Source: Ischnura elegans (lineage: Eukaryota > Arthropoda > Insecta > Odonata > Coenagrionidae). Taken from it: DNA of 64,000 bases. Positions within the stretch are counted from its first letter, which is position 1; the number at the start of each line of letters is the position of its first letter. The position numbers were made by a program, and so were the translations under genes. The stretch lies in contig NC_060248.1 of the NCBI RefSeq assembly GCF_921293095.1, forward strand, positions 75,213,243 through 75,277,242, in the 5' to 3' direction. The notes beneath the pieces were generated by a model that worked only from the letters and a program-made list of their open reading frames with translations, was not told the origin of the DNA and did no database searches. Shown here piece by piece: positions 13,861 through 29,100 of the stretch.

Positions 13861-16800
13861 TAAGACGGCGAAACGCATAGAAAAAATTCAAAAGTAAATA
13901 AGATATATAACTTTAAAGTAAAAATGCATAATTTCAAGTGTTTATCCAATTACCGAGCCGCACAACTCAAACTTCTTCTCTATCTCTATGTCCATCATTT
14001 TCCTCTCTTCCTTATCCTTTCTTCTTCTCTGTTCCACTCTGCAATAGCTTCGTCACATTCTACCACTCCTAAAGTAGTTCCTACCTTTTGATCCGCGCAC
14101 ATCATCTTCACTTCTCCGCTGGTCCCCGTTTCCATCAACTCACCTCACTTCCACCCAACCATCTCGTTGACCACTCGCTCCATAACGCGCACACAAACTT
14201 TCTTCCGTGTTCAATACGTTTTTTGGAAGTTTCACGAGGAGGAATTTTTAAGGTCCTTTCACTTCGGTCCGTGGCTACTAAGCGACCAGGGAATCGTTCT
14301 CCTATAAATTATTGTTTCAACTTAACTTTCAATTCTCCACTTCTTTATTTTTAAGGAAAACATAATTAGTGTTTATAGTAAATTTATCTTTTGAAAAAGC
14401 TGAGTAATACCTGTTGAATATTTGTTTTTGAGTGTTTCCATTGGTTAAAGTATTTTATAAGCATATCAATATTTTCATTTTCTTCGATCACTCTGCTAAA
14501 ATACGAAGGTAGCTTTCAGATTAGGCTCTCAGTCTTATCTATCAGTTATTTTTACTATTTTCTCCAAACTTCCTGGTCGTTGGAAGACGAATATTAGTCG
14601 AATATGAGGAATCCAAGCTTTCTCCTAAAATAAATTCTTTCAGTTCTCTTTTTCGTGAGCGTCCTGCCGTAGTAAATTTTGTCAGCATATTTCTTGCGTT
14701 AGTATTTTTCGTTAATGTATTTCTTCATCATATATGTTGGTTGAGTGTAGTTTTAGTTTTAACTATTTGTTGGCGCCACAATCTGATTTTCATAGCAGTA
14801 TTACTTTTGATTACTGAAAATGTCTTAAAATAGTGGAATAAAGACTGTCTTTATTGTATTGATACATATGCTAACCCTTTTTCAGATTTCACTAACTTAC
14901 GAAGGGAAAACTTGCAATTTCTAAACATTTGAAGCAAACTATTGAAACGCATCTGTTTGTTATTACTTCTGCATTACTTACCCGCTTACGCCCATGTTCT
15001 CACCAACTAATTTTTGTTGTTATTTATGAAAAAATAACTTTCTGGACGATATATCTACCTAGTTTAGCCTCTTTTGATGCACTGTGCTCAATAATACATC
15101 CCCGTTGTAAAATAAGTCTTTTATCTTTTTGTAGGTCTCCGATTATCTTTCTGTGCTACCAAGAACTCACGTGTGGCGGGCACTTTATAACTCTCCTGCC
15201 CTATAACGTGGACATTAAATTTTAGAGTGCGAAAAAATAATCAAAATCTGTGCAAAGTTCTCGTCGCACGGTATACCCCTTGGCTCTTGGCCGTCCAATT
15301 TTTTCATCCTGAGCAACTTCCTTTATTCGGGAAGCGTCATATTTTACGCTGACCTGGAACAAGTTGTGCGATGTTCCCAACGGCATATGTGCACGTTGAA
15401 GCCAAGCGGGCAGATGTTGCATTCGTGGTCCCAAAATCTCCACTGCTCCTGTCCCCGCACACGTTAGCCATATCCCACTTCACTATAACCTTTTCAACTG
15501 TTCACAAGGGCTGTTCAAATGCAGCACTCTGTTGCAATAAATCGTGGACTCCATTAAATCTCACCTGTATTCATTATTGATTGTTTGGCTCTAATATTTA
15601 GGATGGGTGAAATTGCTAGCTCTACGTGAAAAATTCCTGAATCAGTTTGTGATGCAAAAATTAGAACATTTATTCTTTTAATTTCTTCGCATGATGGTTC
15701 TTTTTGAACTGAGGGCTGAATAAATAGAATATTTGTCAAACTAATAAAAAGAATACATCAATTTGTTAATAAATAATGCTTAAATAATAATTGTCGATAA
15801 AGATATTTTGAGCGTTGAAAGCCATGAGGTGTCGCATAGGATATCCTAGTATAATTTTTGTTCCAAATAATGATCGAAAAAAGCTATTCCTAATAATACA
15901 AAAAATCTCGGGTACATCATTCTTTACATTTATAATATTATCCACAATCGCTGTCTTGCTGAGTTTCTTGTTTAAATAATGTCTAAGTTTAGGTTCTTGA
16001 TTATAAGTTGTGTCACGTTGATAAGCTCAATATTTCTTCTGCGGTGGATCATGCGTGAATTTTCAAAATACATTCCATAAGCATTGCCATATTTAGTATA
16101 CTTGATTTCCTACATTGGTCATTAAACGTTGCCAAGAGAAGCACATATTTTTTAAAAATTCACTCAATTTACAGTCCTGGCATCTCCATTCGTTTTGGTA
16201 GACCTAGATGAAACCTCGAAGGCAACGCGTTTTGATGCCTTAAATGTCCCTTAGGTAGTAGCGCTCCAATAGAGACGGTTAAACCCCGTTGCTCAACGGA
16301 GCATTTTTGATTCGTTACCCTTAAGGGCTCCGTCTCCCCTAGCTCCTCATACCTTTACCCTCACTGTAGTGCTTTAGCCTGGCTTCCCACGCTACGTTTC
16401 AAGAATGTCTTGAACCCGGTTGAAGGAAATAAAATTTTCCTTACACCAAGGGATAAGACTCCCTTCGTTATTTTTTAACCTCTCTCTCTCTATCTCTCTC
16501 TCTCTCTCTCTCCTGGATATTTATATTTTTTCGTTTAACCCTGCTTGAAGCATTTCAGCCCAGTGGGTTTGAAAAGGATATTTTCGTTGCGTGTTCCTTT
16601 GCTTCCGTACCTTCCGAGGAGCGAAGGGAATCTTGCTTCGTGGCGGTGTATGCGATCGTCAGATTTTTTTTCGCTAACCTGGGTGGGAGAAAAGAGAGCT
16701 TCGTGCCCTCTTACCCCGCCTACTTTCGCAAAATGGCAAGGAAATGGCGCAGGTTGACTGTTAACCTGTGCGTTTTTTTCGTATCTTAAGCTCTCTCTTT

Positions 16801-19564
16801 TTTTTAATTTAATTTAATTTCTTTGAGTTGGACAACGAAAATGTTTTTAATTAGTCCCATTTCCTCGCGTAGTGTGTTTCCTTATCCCTTGCTTAATTTA
16901 GCTCGCGAGTGACGATTTTCCTGCCAGCGAAGTGAGGACAGTCAGGTATGCCAAGGGTAGCATTTTTTAATCAAAAGAAGCTAAAATTATCTCTCCGCAT
17001 TTGTTTTGGAATAAAAGACCCTTAACAGAATGGTTTTAGTGTGATAACTGATAAATCCCCTCTGTGTGTTAGTTTTAGCGTTGTATCATTGCTAAATATA
17101 GCTCCTTGGAATCGAGGAAAAGTTCAAAAGAGTGAAATGGGAGAAAGCGTGTTAGAGTGCGAAGGAAGCAGGTTCTAGAGGCAATAGTAGGGGTGTATTA
17201 AGCAAATATATTATAGACGTATCTACCAATTCTCATCAATACCGGCTTAAAGGGGAATTTTGAGAGATACCTATGGACTAATGTTTTCGTAGCTCATGTA
17301 AATTAGTGCACTAGGTGAGCTGGATTATCAAAGTAGACGATATTTATAACTCACGAAGATCACATTAATTTAATGACTGTTGTTTACATGCCCGTTATTT
17401 GTATTGAAATTGTTGGAAATTCCAGAGTTCAACTTAAAGCGACATATTTTTCCCGTAGCCGAAGGTTACCCCAATTTTTTAAAATGGTGTTCACATGAAC
17501 TTAATAAATAAGTAGGATAACAACGGTGCTTAATAGTGAAATTTTCGTCTTTCATTATTTATTTTATGATGCGATATTTCATGAAGTATAATAAGTTCAT
17601 GTTTGAATTAGAATTTAATGATATATGACATTATTTACTAATGACGAGGACACATTTCATAGCAGTTGAAAGAAGCAATTCTTCTCGTTATCCGTCGAAA
17701 TTTTGTCATAATATTTCGCATAATTCGTTTTGAATGGAATTTCAGGCTGTCAAAATAAATATTAGTAACCACAAATGCTGGATTGGTTGCATAAGAAATG
17801 TTATTTTACTGCATATCTTTATTCAATATTTGCTATATTTGTATTTAATTGCATTGCATGTAATTTTTACCACTTCCTTGTTTATGGAATTTATTTATTT
17901 TGCGTTATTATTTAATTAGCTCATTTTTGTCTACTGGTGGCGTTATTTAATGAGATCAAATAATCATCGAATCATTTCCATAAATTTTATCTTGTATGAT
18001 CAATGAATTATGAAGATCGGCTCTAGCACTCTTTTTCCTCCCAAATTAAAAAAACTTCAGATGTAAATGTGTGCAAAAGGATTTACTTTAGGCATCAGGT
18101 ATTTGGCCAGGAATAATATAATTATTTGCGTAAGAATTATTTTCATTTATGTTCTCTCTTATCTTATAAAATCTTTCGATCACGTGATTCCATGGTACAA
18201 ATATTTTATATATTTCTATATCTCTTATAAGCTGACACCAATTTATATTTTATTTATTTTATGCAACCAATGCAAAATACCTCAGAAAATCAAATCACTT
18301 TTATTGTTGCCTCAGCGTCTACCTCCTTGTATCAGAGGATTAACGTCAGAAAATATCTACATTTCTCTTCTTGTACGTCTATAGGTATGATAGCATTTTT
18401 GGTTAACTTTTATTACAACTATAAGTAGATTTTCAGGATAATTTTTTCTGATGTTGACAGCTAGTAGTTAAATTGCATATTTAAAGTGTAAAGTAATCCA
18501 TTTCTGTTTACTTAATAAGCACTTTTTATTGAATTATGCAGATGAATATAAGTCATTCTTCTCAAGGTTTCTCACGAAAGCTTTTGTGCGGACGCCCGTC
18601 TTACTTGAAAAGAAACAACCGTAACAGACCATTTCCATTCCGATTTCTAAGGTTTTAAGCATCGTGAATCATATAACTTTTAGTTGTGCCATCCAGTAAA
18701 TGAGCTTGCTCACCAACTTGGGAGTGATAGAGTTTTAAAAATATTTAGACAAGTATTTTTTACATTTATTTCAATAATTTGTTTCCTTCTTCAGCTATTT
18801 GCAGCGAAAAATCGCCGTTTTTAGCCGAACCGTATAAAGGTTGATGTCGCCACGCGCTCCTATTGAGCAGACCTGCCCTTCTCTACCTCCTTCTAACATC
18901 GATTGGTCTCTTGTATTTTACACTTAACGTTGCATTCCCTTGATTAGCAATTTTTTCCTGATCAGTTAAATGAACTAGATATCTCATGACGCCAACAACT
19001 CATTAAGAGTGGGCGCCGAAAAAACTTGTAAAAATAAGTGGAAAAATAATCTTTCCGTGACATCGGCCGAAATTTTTAATAAATTAAGCGGTGACTTATC
19101 GCTTTCTATTCTTAAATATTTGGAGAATGGCTGAATTAGGACAATTTTTTCGTTGTAATTTATCTTTCTCTTACATCTACCAAATTTTTTTCACGATTGC
19201 TTATAGGTAATAATGATACTTGTTGCCAATATCATACTTGTTTAGTTTCCGACATGCTTTTCGACAATTTATAAAAAAATAAGTTAAAAAACGAAAAACA
19301 TTCACCAGCTAATACAAAGCCGCTTTCCATATAAGCGTACAGCTCGTATGTGACAAGCTAAGTTTTTGCAGCTTAGATAAAAAAATCATCAGTATGTTAA
19401 GGCGAAATTTGCGTGCAATATAATTTTTTCGTGAGAATGAGGCAATCAAATAATTTCACAAAGTTACGCCATCAGTTCTTTGTGAAAATGCAAGTACGGG
19501 TGAACTGAGTGAATGACACCATTGTCTAAAGAATCTAACCTTTCCTATCTCTTCTCCCTTTCAG
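13861..19564. other. No recognisable gene
   Basis: AT-rich sequence with short, featureless open frames and a CT microsatellite at 16,480-16,513. It lies directly upstream of the first FAM110-like exon found, so part of it is intron. The frame open before 19,565 is only the polypyrimidine tract of the acceptor read through. Confidence 0.55.
16480..16513. repeat. (TC)n microsatellite
   Basis: A run of TC dinucleotides with one A interruption, about 34 bp, in otherwise unremarkable AT-rich DNA. Confidence 0.9.
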
Positions 19565-20180
19565 CCAAACGGAAGAGCGCCGTGGAGCTTCTCGCCGAAT
19601 CTAAGGCGTTCTATGTGAAGTCGGAGAAGGTGCTCGACTCGAAACAGGAGCTCCGCAACAGCGGACACCTCCAAGTCGCGCCCACCTCCGCGGCCCACGC
19701 CCTCTCCGGCCTCCTCTCCTCTGCGGCGCGGCCCGCCTCCGCTCCGAAGCCGTCGGCGCAGCCCTCGGCCGTGCCGGCGCCCGTATCGCTGCACTGCTGC
19801 GGCCCTCGCGCGGGGATGGGCTGCCGGGTGAAGGGCGGGTGCGGTGGGCAGCAGCAGGTGCCGCCGGGTGTGGTACCGCCGCCCAGCTCCTTCTCACCTC
19901 CGTCGCCGCCACGCGTCGGCACCCAGCCGGGAGTCAACACCACGGCCATGCTCACCATGGTGATGATCTCGTCGGAGGGGGGCCGGGGGTTCCCGCCCAC
20001 CCCCTCGCCGCCCTCCTCGCCCCCGCCCGTCCTCCCTCCCAAGAGCCCGCGCCTCTCGTCGTCGGCGCCGAGCGGTGAGGGACGCGGATCCGCCGTCTAC
20101 TATCCAACGGTGCCCTTCCCGCCCACGCACTGCACCCGGAGGACGAGGGCTGGGGACAGTATATCAGGCACTGCTAATCG
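19565..20180 (+). CDS. FAM110-like exon A (conserved N-terminal block)
   Basis: The acceptor is a strong pyrimidine tract ending TTTCAG at 19,564, and the donor is CG|GTGAGT at 20,181. The exon begins with the last two bases of a split codon, so an upstream coding exon must exist. After the conserved KRKSAVELLAES block (starting at residue 2) and KQEL, the sequence becomes Ala/Ser/Pro-rich. It has a short Cys/Gly-rich stretch (HCCGPRAGMGCRVKGGCGG) and long proline runs. The exon ends with CG of a split Arg codon completed by exon B. Confidence 0.8.
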
Positions 20181-23100
20181 GTGAGTAAATGGGGTGGCTC
20201 CGCCTTTGATTAGCCATCAAATTAATGAGATTGCTCACCAACTTATGTTATTCTTAGAAGTGATGGGTTTTAAAAATACTTTGAATGGTAATTTTTATAT
20301 TTTTTCCGGTCACTGAAACCGCTGTGTGGAACACAGATCCGTAGGAGTTGATGTTTTAGTTATAAAATAAAAATAAATTTTTTATAGGAAACTGGTATGT
20401 CTGGGTATACCTGCTTGAAAAATTATATCACGGTTTCATTAATCAATGTAATGTTTCCGTTGATTTTAATCTGAAAAAATTTATTGAAATATCGGATAGA
20501 TCATTTTTCCTTCTAGGGTTGTGGGTTCAATTTGCACTGTCATGAACAATTCATGTGCGTAAGTATCGGATAATAATGACACTTACTTTTTTTTCAGAAT
20601 ATAAGACACATAATCCGGTTTGGAGCGCGTGGAATCAAAATAATTTTAAAATTTAAGTATGAAATACTTGACGCATTACGATTTTTGAAATGGTTTCATG
20701 ATGTAAATTTATTGTTTTAATGCTCACGAGAAAGTATTTAGTGAATAATGAATCTGAAAACTTTTATGTATTAGTACCTACTCCATAATAAGAGGCTAGA
20801 TAAAAATATCTATCTTTTGAAAACAATTACCAGATATTTTTTCTCGGTACAATGTAGTGCATTGTAATTTTCATAAAATATTCAAATAAATGTATTAAAC
20901 TAACATGAATAACCCTAGTTAGTGTAAACATCTTGATAATATGTAAATTTTTAGATATATTTTCGATACTTGTTTTACTATATCGATGCAATTTATGATT
21001 TCAGAAACAAGAGGCTTTTCTTTGCCTAATATTAGCAGATACTTTCTGACAGTTGTGTTTATTGTTTTTTTTTGCAAATAAGCTGCACTATTAATTGACA
21101 TGAGCTGAAAATTCATCAACTAAGTACAGCAGCAAAATTTCTGCTGGTTAACAGATACGTCGATCTGCATGTCACATAGCCCCGTGAATGTAAACAACCC
21201 GCATAACACCAGGAGGCAGTTTACCGTAAAATGCGGGTTGCTAGCATTTACGGGGCCCGTCTCGTGCCGCTGCTGCGGCGCTGTAAAAATAGTACATCGT
21301 ATCCATATATATGTATACTTATTATCGTGCGTAGTACATTTTTCCATCATCCTCGTTTTGAATATATTAATAAGGAAATCGTATAAATGAATTGACCGTT
21401 TATGAAATATTTTTAAGTCATGGAGCGCAGTTCAAATGCATCATTAGGGACCATTGTTAGTTCATATCCTAGAATGTCTGCGAATATCGGCATTCAAAGA
21501 AGGATAAACTGTAATTAACAATAACAGTAAGATAAAGGTCAGAGTTCAAGGCTTTGTCAGATCTAAAGTATGTTTTGTTTGGCATGAGGATGTTCCATAT
21601 CTTCCTAACAACATTTTAGTTGTAGTAATAGCCGAGAATAAGAATATTTTCTTTACGAAATTTTTGTAACCAGTGCCTCATTATAAGAAACTCAATAAAA
21701 ATATCAAGCTGAAAATATCTTCCTTTAATTTTTTTACATTCATATTAAACACTTTACCGGATGTTTTTCTCGTTACAATGCAGTGCTTTGAAGATTTTAG
21801 AAAATATCAAATTAAATGTATTTAATTAACACGAATCGAACCGTATTTAGCAAGAAAATCTTGCTAAATTGTGAATTCTTACATGTTTTCTACATTTGTA
21901 ATGTTATATGGATTCAATTTACGATTTCAGTATTTTTTGTGGTTAAGTACAAATTTACCGTCTCAATTTTCAAACACATGATTCTTAAATTCGTTTCCAA
22001 GCTACACTTGCCTTTCAAGTCAAACTATACCAGCCCAGAAAACCAAAAATTGTGGCTACTTGATACTAGCGTAGGTACCTGCTGTGAATTCCATATATGC
22101 CCACTGGCTGTCCACCTATCAGTCGACCATCCGGATGCCCTCCTTCAGGCTTAATTAGAAGGTAAACCGCGCTACCTCGAACTACAACGTTCTCCTGCCT
22201 CTGTAGGTCGGGGTACCACTAAAACCTCGCAACTTCTCCTGGGCACACTGACCAATCTTGACCGTAATGAGATTGTCAAACTTTTCCTTTGAGGGCACTT
22301 GAAGCGGTCGAGGGGCAGATGGAAAATCGACCTCCCGGGAAGAGGAGAACTGCAAACTGCATTTAGGTGGAAAATTACATTACAAAGGCCTTTCGCTTTA
22401 TCCTCTGGGAATCTTGAAATTTCTTTGGTAAAGATTAAAAGTTTTAAATGATATATTTTTACCAGGTTATTCGTTTTAAATTCTTATTTTTATTCTCTGT
22501 CATTACTCGCCAAATCTTTGAGAAATAAATTAAAGTCAGTATCATGAACTAAATTCACTAAAACATTATCACACTGCTATTTTCTTCGATTTCAATTTAT
22601 CAGTTATGGTTTGATGATGAAATTGTGGTAATTTTACATGAAAAAATATGTTTCGAGCAACGGGAGTGGTATATGTTTTTGATTTTATTTGATTCGTAGT
22701 CCGTAATTTTATCCCATTTTATCCATACTTTCTTTAATATAGCATAAAAATTTATAAAACCAGTAGATTTATTATGCACCATAGGTTTGTGAATTATACC
22801 TCAGAGGGGCGTGATATAATGAGAAAGCATATGGTTATGTCCTACATATGGAATGCTGCCATTTTTTTGGTATGTGGCCTATTTTGATCCTTTTATTTTT
22901 CATCATGGCATAAACCAGCAGTTTACCATATATTTCAAGCGCAGCTGTTGTCCTATAGCTGAATTTTATAATGAGGGACGTAGTATGCACCCATATGCCG
23001 GTACATTTAGGCGAAGGACGTATTAAGCTCGCCACAGATTCGCGCCACCGCAGCTATCTTGCAGCCGCCACGATGCAATTTGTGAACATTCCTATCGCTT

Positions 23101-26100
23101 CAGATTGATTAAATTTTCAATTGTGACGCAAATTCAGATAATTCGCTTGATTTGACCGTTGAGTCGTCGAGGTAAGAGAAACGTGATACTAGACGCATCT
23201 GCCTAATTGAAATGTCTGAAATCTTTCGTTGTCGTAGAATGCACGAATAGGTCCCCAGAATTACTGGGAATCTCTTGGACTGTAGTTTGCCCTAAAGATT
23301 CGTAGCGATTGTCGCGCGGGAATCTAATTCAATTTGAAAATGGCATGTATCAAACGAAAAAATAATACATTGTCACACCTAACTTCGATTTATTGAATAC
23401 ATTGCCATTATTAATTGTAGTCGTAATTATGATATCCATTTCATTAGTACCTTTATTCATTTTTGAAGAAAATGTAATGCAATTGTTACAATAAGAATGT
23501 TATATTCTTGTTTTAGTACCTATCTCTTCCTCGTCTTGATTTTACGGAGCTTTATATTTTTTTACGAAATTGGAGAGTGAAGTAAACGAAGGAGACAACC
23601 CCACCACGGACATTTACTTGCTCTAAACGAAAATCTAACCTTTATTAATCTGATACTTAATTTCTAATTCAATTGCTGAGAATGGAATAATCAAATTATA
23701 CCGGCTCTTAGAGTTTAAAACTTCGAGCTGGTTTTGGAACAAGCAATTAGGGAAATACAGCTAGAGAAGTTTTTTTGTCGTAAGATATGATTACAGCTAG
23801 CAGAGGAAAAATCCAGGAATATAATATTTTTTGCTATATAATCCTTAGCGCTAGATCTCGTGAAAAAAAAGCATTTAAAGCGATTGGTTTAGGTCAAATA
23901 TGTCTGACAAGGGAATCTTTTAAAAAAGTTATTAAAATTAGTGGAGGACAAATACATAACATTATTTGAGCAATGATTGGATGATATTTCACTTTTGCTC
24001 TAATTCTTATGAAAACTTTTGGTTGTGGGGGATGGAAAGTTCTAACTTCAAAAAAAACGTAGCAATGACAATGCTATTTTGGCATAGCCATGAAAGTATT
24101 TTACGATATTGTCGCAAGTATGCTCGTTTGTGGTCTACTTTATATACCCCTGTGGTCTTGGATAGGAATACGATCTACCTTTTTCATACGGCATGTGAAA
24201 TTCTAAGTGTTGATTTGAAGTGTGGCCTTCCGTAGGAGGAGCACCCCAGGGTCGGGCAGTCACTCGGAGGACGTGACGATGCAGCTGCGGCGGCTTCTGA
24301 TGCCGACGGTGTCGCGGGAAGAAGAGGAGGCGGCGGAGGCCGAGCGGAGGTCGGCGCATGCTGCGGCGGCGCAGGCGGCCGCCGAGGAGGCAGCGGCGCA
24401 GGCGGCGGCCGAGGCGGCAGCGGATCGCTCGCAGCAGCAGCAACAGCGTCGGCGCAGGCACATGCGGAGGCCGAGCGGGGCGGCGACGCCTCCGCCTCGA
24501 TACTACCGCCGCCTGGTGGACTGCGAGGACGACGGCGACGAGGAGGACAACGTGGGCGAAGACGACTCGGACGAGGAGGACGACGACACGCACACGGGTA
24601 GCCACAGTCGGCGCAGCAGCGGCAACGACCGCTTTGACACGCGGACGGTAAGTGCTCAGCGCAGGATAGGCGCAGGCCTGGAAACTGGGACAAAAATCTA
24701 GGCTTGAAAGAGTTAATCGCGAAAACAGTGACTGTTCTCCCATTGGAATCACAGTATTCCATGAAATCGGTGCCGATAAGTGGTCTTATGTGTAAAATCG
24801 TATCCGGCTCGATTTTGTGGAAGTTCTTTATATCCATGATAAAAAGAAGAACACAATGGTAATTTCCACTCTTTTAATGTCACAACTTAGCAACCGACCA
24901 TGGTTTCAACACGTACCACCATGTTTCACAACACGTTTCATGTTGAAACCATGGTCGGTTGTTGAGTTGTGACATTAAAAGTGTGGATATTACCATTGTG
25001 TTCTTCTTTTTATCATGCTCTTATGTGGTCTTTTATTTTATCTTTGGTCGTAAAATTAAAGAAATTGTTGTATTTATTCCACATAATTAGTGGAATTATT
25101 TGCTATGGCGTAAGTATCGAAATGAATGTAATAAAAAATATTCTTTACGGATTGTGATGCGAGGTTCTTAGTGGATGAGAGTGCATGAAAAGTATCATTG
25201 TGTGTCTATTATTCTTTGGCAGTTACCATTGGACAATGTACCCACGCAATTAATCGGCAGAGAATTCAATCATTTCTTGGAATTTTTGCAATTATATAGT
25301 GAGAATGCAATGTTTTTTTAATATGCATTAGCTTGTACCTTCAATTTAAATCATGGTCAGCTTTGGATTTAAGAAGCACTGCAATTAAAATCTAGCATTA
25401 CCTATGGTCTAAGTTGACAGAGGCCATCCTTCAACTTAAGGGCTAGAGTTATTGGAAAATTACGTTCTTCCCTTGAATCCAATATTCTTGTTCAAGAAAT
25501 TTTGCCGTTAAACTAGAAAATTCTTTAAAAACCTAATGTTGTAATTTTATGGCATTTTATGCCATAAAAGAAGTATCGGCTTGATTTAATAATTAAGGTG
25601 AATGAGGAAGCCAACACTATGTTTTTATTCATTTATTTTTACAAATTACCAATCGAATTATTTCCTAAATGATTTTGTGTAATTTAATTTCTCTATTCTA
25701 CATTATCGAAATATCTAGTTTTTTTTTACAACGCTTAAGTTTAATGAAGCTAGTAAACTGGAAAACGTTACAAAAAATGCTTTTGGAAATGACTATTGTT
25801 AAGTTAGTCTCTCAATCAGATCAAATTACAAACGTTGGAGCCCATATATCTCGCAGAAATATTTTTCGTTCCGGAAATATTTGCCCTGACAGCCAAAAAT
25901 TTGAAACTCATGGAAAAGGTCTTGTTTCACGGTCAATATTAATTATTTTATTTATTTTTCATTTCCGTAGTAATAATTTTCGTTCCTAAAATGCTTGCCA
26001 AGGTATCCAAAATAGCCAAACTCAGGGAAAAGCTCTTGTTTCACTGTCAAATTTAATTATTTTATTTATTTTTTGTGTCCGTAGTAATATTTAAATCCCT

Positions 26101-29100
26101 TTGCATACCAGTTTTCGCAGTATAAACTTATTTGTTTGGCCCTTTTGAGAGTACATACATGTTGAAAATATTTTTGCCACGTTGCAACGAGACAAAAAGC
26201 TTTACGCTATAATTAAGATATAATATTAAAATAATTTGAACATAAAACCAGCCGATATGAGAAGGTTGACACCCAATGTCTTATAAAATAGACTCAAACT
26301 GACAATGCTGAATAAATTATTGCTGTACCTCATTAAAGCATAATCTATTTACGTAATATCCTGCTCTTAAAATAAACTCTTTTTTTCGAACATATTTAAA
26401 TGTTTTCTGGATGTTGTACATTTCTTACTTCAATGAATATAGGGAATCTTGCAGTTCATATTTTGATTTTAAATCGCAGTCCAATACCTACTCTGGAAAT
26501 AGTTCGTTCTCCTATACTCTATGCTGTTAGCTTTGAGGCAAGATTTCTCTCTCTTCTGCGTCTAACACCTACATTTCAGGGTAACAATGGGGATAAAAGC
26601 CATCCATACATCTTTTTGCAAAATGACCCCTCCAGCTTCTCTATTCCGGGTACCTTAGCATACATTTTCAATTAAAACCCACGCTTTTCCATTTCTCCGG
26701 AACGGATTTTTGCGAAAAACTCTCTGGAAACAATGGTGCATATTCACACAATGTGTACGCGCGTCAAGCAGTCGCACTCTGTCTTACCCGACAGGCTAGT
26801 TGTGATCAATATTGGGACAAGGCCAATGCTGTCAGAGTCGCAAATATGAATGCGCCATTAAACTGGCTTGCAGAGCACTCTTAATGAAAAATGTTAATCA
26901 AACTGTCATTTCTTATGGCATTGCAGTGGGAAAATGTGCTAACCTGCTAAAAACTGACATCCTCTATGCATCGAATGAATAATGACGTTGTATTTGTAAT
27001 TATCTCCATTGTACTTCTTTGACTGCTCGTAATGCCTTAATAATACCGCTTAATGGAAGGATTTCCGTAATTACAAGAGGCATCGTTGCCTGGAAAGCAG
27101 AATACATCTACGATTGTAAATATTGGAGAATTAATGTTTTGATTGATAGGAAAACTTCATTTTCACTTTGGATAATGAATTCACCTAGCATTCCAATTCC
27201 TGTTAATTACATATCTTCTGATGTTAAATTTAATAAAAAAGCTGAAGGAGCTCTAAGTTGTTGATTTTTAAAATTCAAATGGAAACAATTGTTGCATGTT
27301 TTAGTTCAATTGAGATTTTTTAGTAAAATGGTTTTGATAAATGGTAAAAAGCCATGAAAGAGCCATCATGAGCTAATTCTGTGGCGTTATTCTTCCTCAA
27401 ATTAAGAATCAACTAATTTTAATTAAGATAGATTTAATGATCCCAGAGGAAACACATTTTTCTTGTAAGTGGGCACTAGTGCTTTAGAGGGTTATTTTAT
27501 CGATTAACACGAGAGTCAAAGAATTTTTCCCTACACTACCCTCCGCGACTGGGTCTACTTGAACTAAACACTTATTTTTTCTGCTGATCAGTGGTCGAAT
27601 AAACAAGTCGCTGGTAACAGTATTTCTCCGAATTATAAATACCAATATATTTCAATATTCATATTAGATGGCCAGGAAACGGCTCAGTTTTTAATAGTTC
27701 TTTCATCTTTGTTGCTGAACTCCAAAGGACTTTACTTTTAAAAAGCTTAGCTTAAATAAGAAAATAAATCATGTCGATCAGCGTTATATTTACGATTCAT
27801 TATGTAAGTTACCTCAACTTTTCCTCGATTGAACCTCAATCTAAATTAAGTTCCGATCGGTCGCTTATTTTGGATGTCATGTAGGAGATATTTCACCCTG
27901 AAATTTCTCCATTGGCGTTACCGATGTGCAAATGAATTCAATATTTAAAAAGTTCAAAAATCCAAAGGTTATAAATATTTATTTTTGAACATTATGGTTA
28001 ATATATGATATAATAATTGTAATATTAATTTTATGAAATAAGGTGCCAGTAGTGGGAGGTAGCTAAATTTCAAGGTCCCATGCTTGCTTGTCGCATTAGA
28101 TTACATTCACCTTCTATCGCCTCCTCTGTTCATGTCCAACACCGTAGCCTAGGGGATGGTTTTTATTATCTTGTGGACTAATCCCCCAGTGTCTCAGCAT
28201 CGATACGGCTTCCTCGCGTCGGGACGTCTTAAGTCCGGTTCGTAGACTTTGTAGCATTGTTGGTGATCTTTCAGCCGGTCTAACCTAGCTGCAGCGGTAT
28301 TCCTATTTCTAAAGTGTCATGATTAGGGCATGTGTCTCGACCCATCGTGGTTTATGCATCTGTTGTCTTTTTACTAGAGAGATCTTAGAAAATGAAACGG
28401 CCTTCTCTTATCCCGCGACAAACACCCCCATATTCTGTCCCGAAGCACCTGGAATATTCTCTTGCGGTGTCTCGCAAAAAGTGTGCGGCTTATCGGGGGC
28501 AACTAGCACGCATCGGTGACAGTGAGACTTAAGCTGGTTGTTTTTTTTTTGCTAGAGCGAGGTGTCTATCCCTTAAAACATATGTGGGTGGAAAATTTGA
28601 GTCCGAGTGAGACGTGTTACCTCAACCTAACGGTTTGAAGGAAATGATATTCTCTTTCCCTTAGTTTTTACGAAACTGTCTGTGATAATAGTGGGAGGAG
28701 AGAATAATTTTATCACCCGTTGTTTATACCGAATAGACTGAGAAAAATATTTTCCTTTATATAAAAACAAGTGTCTCCCGCTGAGATATTAAGCTACACT
28801 TCAATGATAATATTTGACACGAAGTTTCAAATGCAAGGCTGACTTTATTGCAAAAATTTGTTCTTTTACAATGCAAAACTGCATTGTAAAAGTACATTAC
28901 ATTAAGTATGTTTTCTTGTTAATTGTGATATAACTTTAATGCTACAAGTTCTTGCCAAATGTGGCAATGAGTATTGAAGGATATTATTGTAATCATTATT
29001 TAGTTAGATTTCATGAAAAATACAATATTAACAATGTCAACTTTATGCGAAAGAGTATTCTCACTATCGTATAATTTTAGGCCTACATGATTTTATTTCC

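Noticed and set aside
19561..20130. Antisense and shifted frames over exon A
   Set aside because: Composition artefacts. The forward frame carries the conserved FAM110 block and fits the splice phases.
24135..24837. Long minus-strand open frames over FAM110-like exon B
   Set aside because: They are Pro/Ala/Arg-rich shadows of a GC-rich exon with no splice logic or domains of their own.
28080..28640. GC-richer intronic block considered as an extra exon or RNA gene
   Set aside because: Frames are short, there is no acceptor/donor pair in phase with exons B and C, which already join in phase 0, and no RNA family signature is visible.
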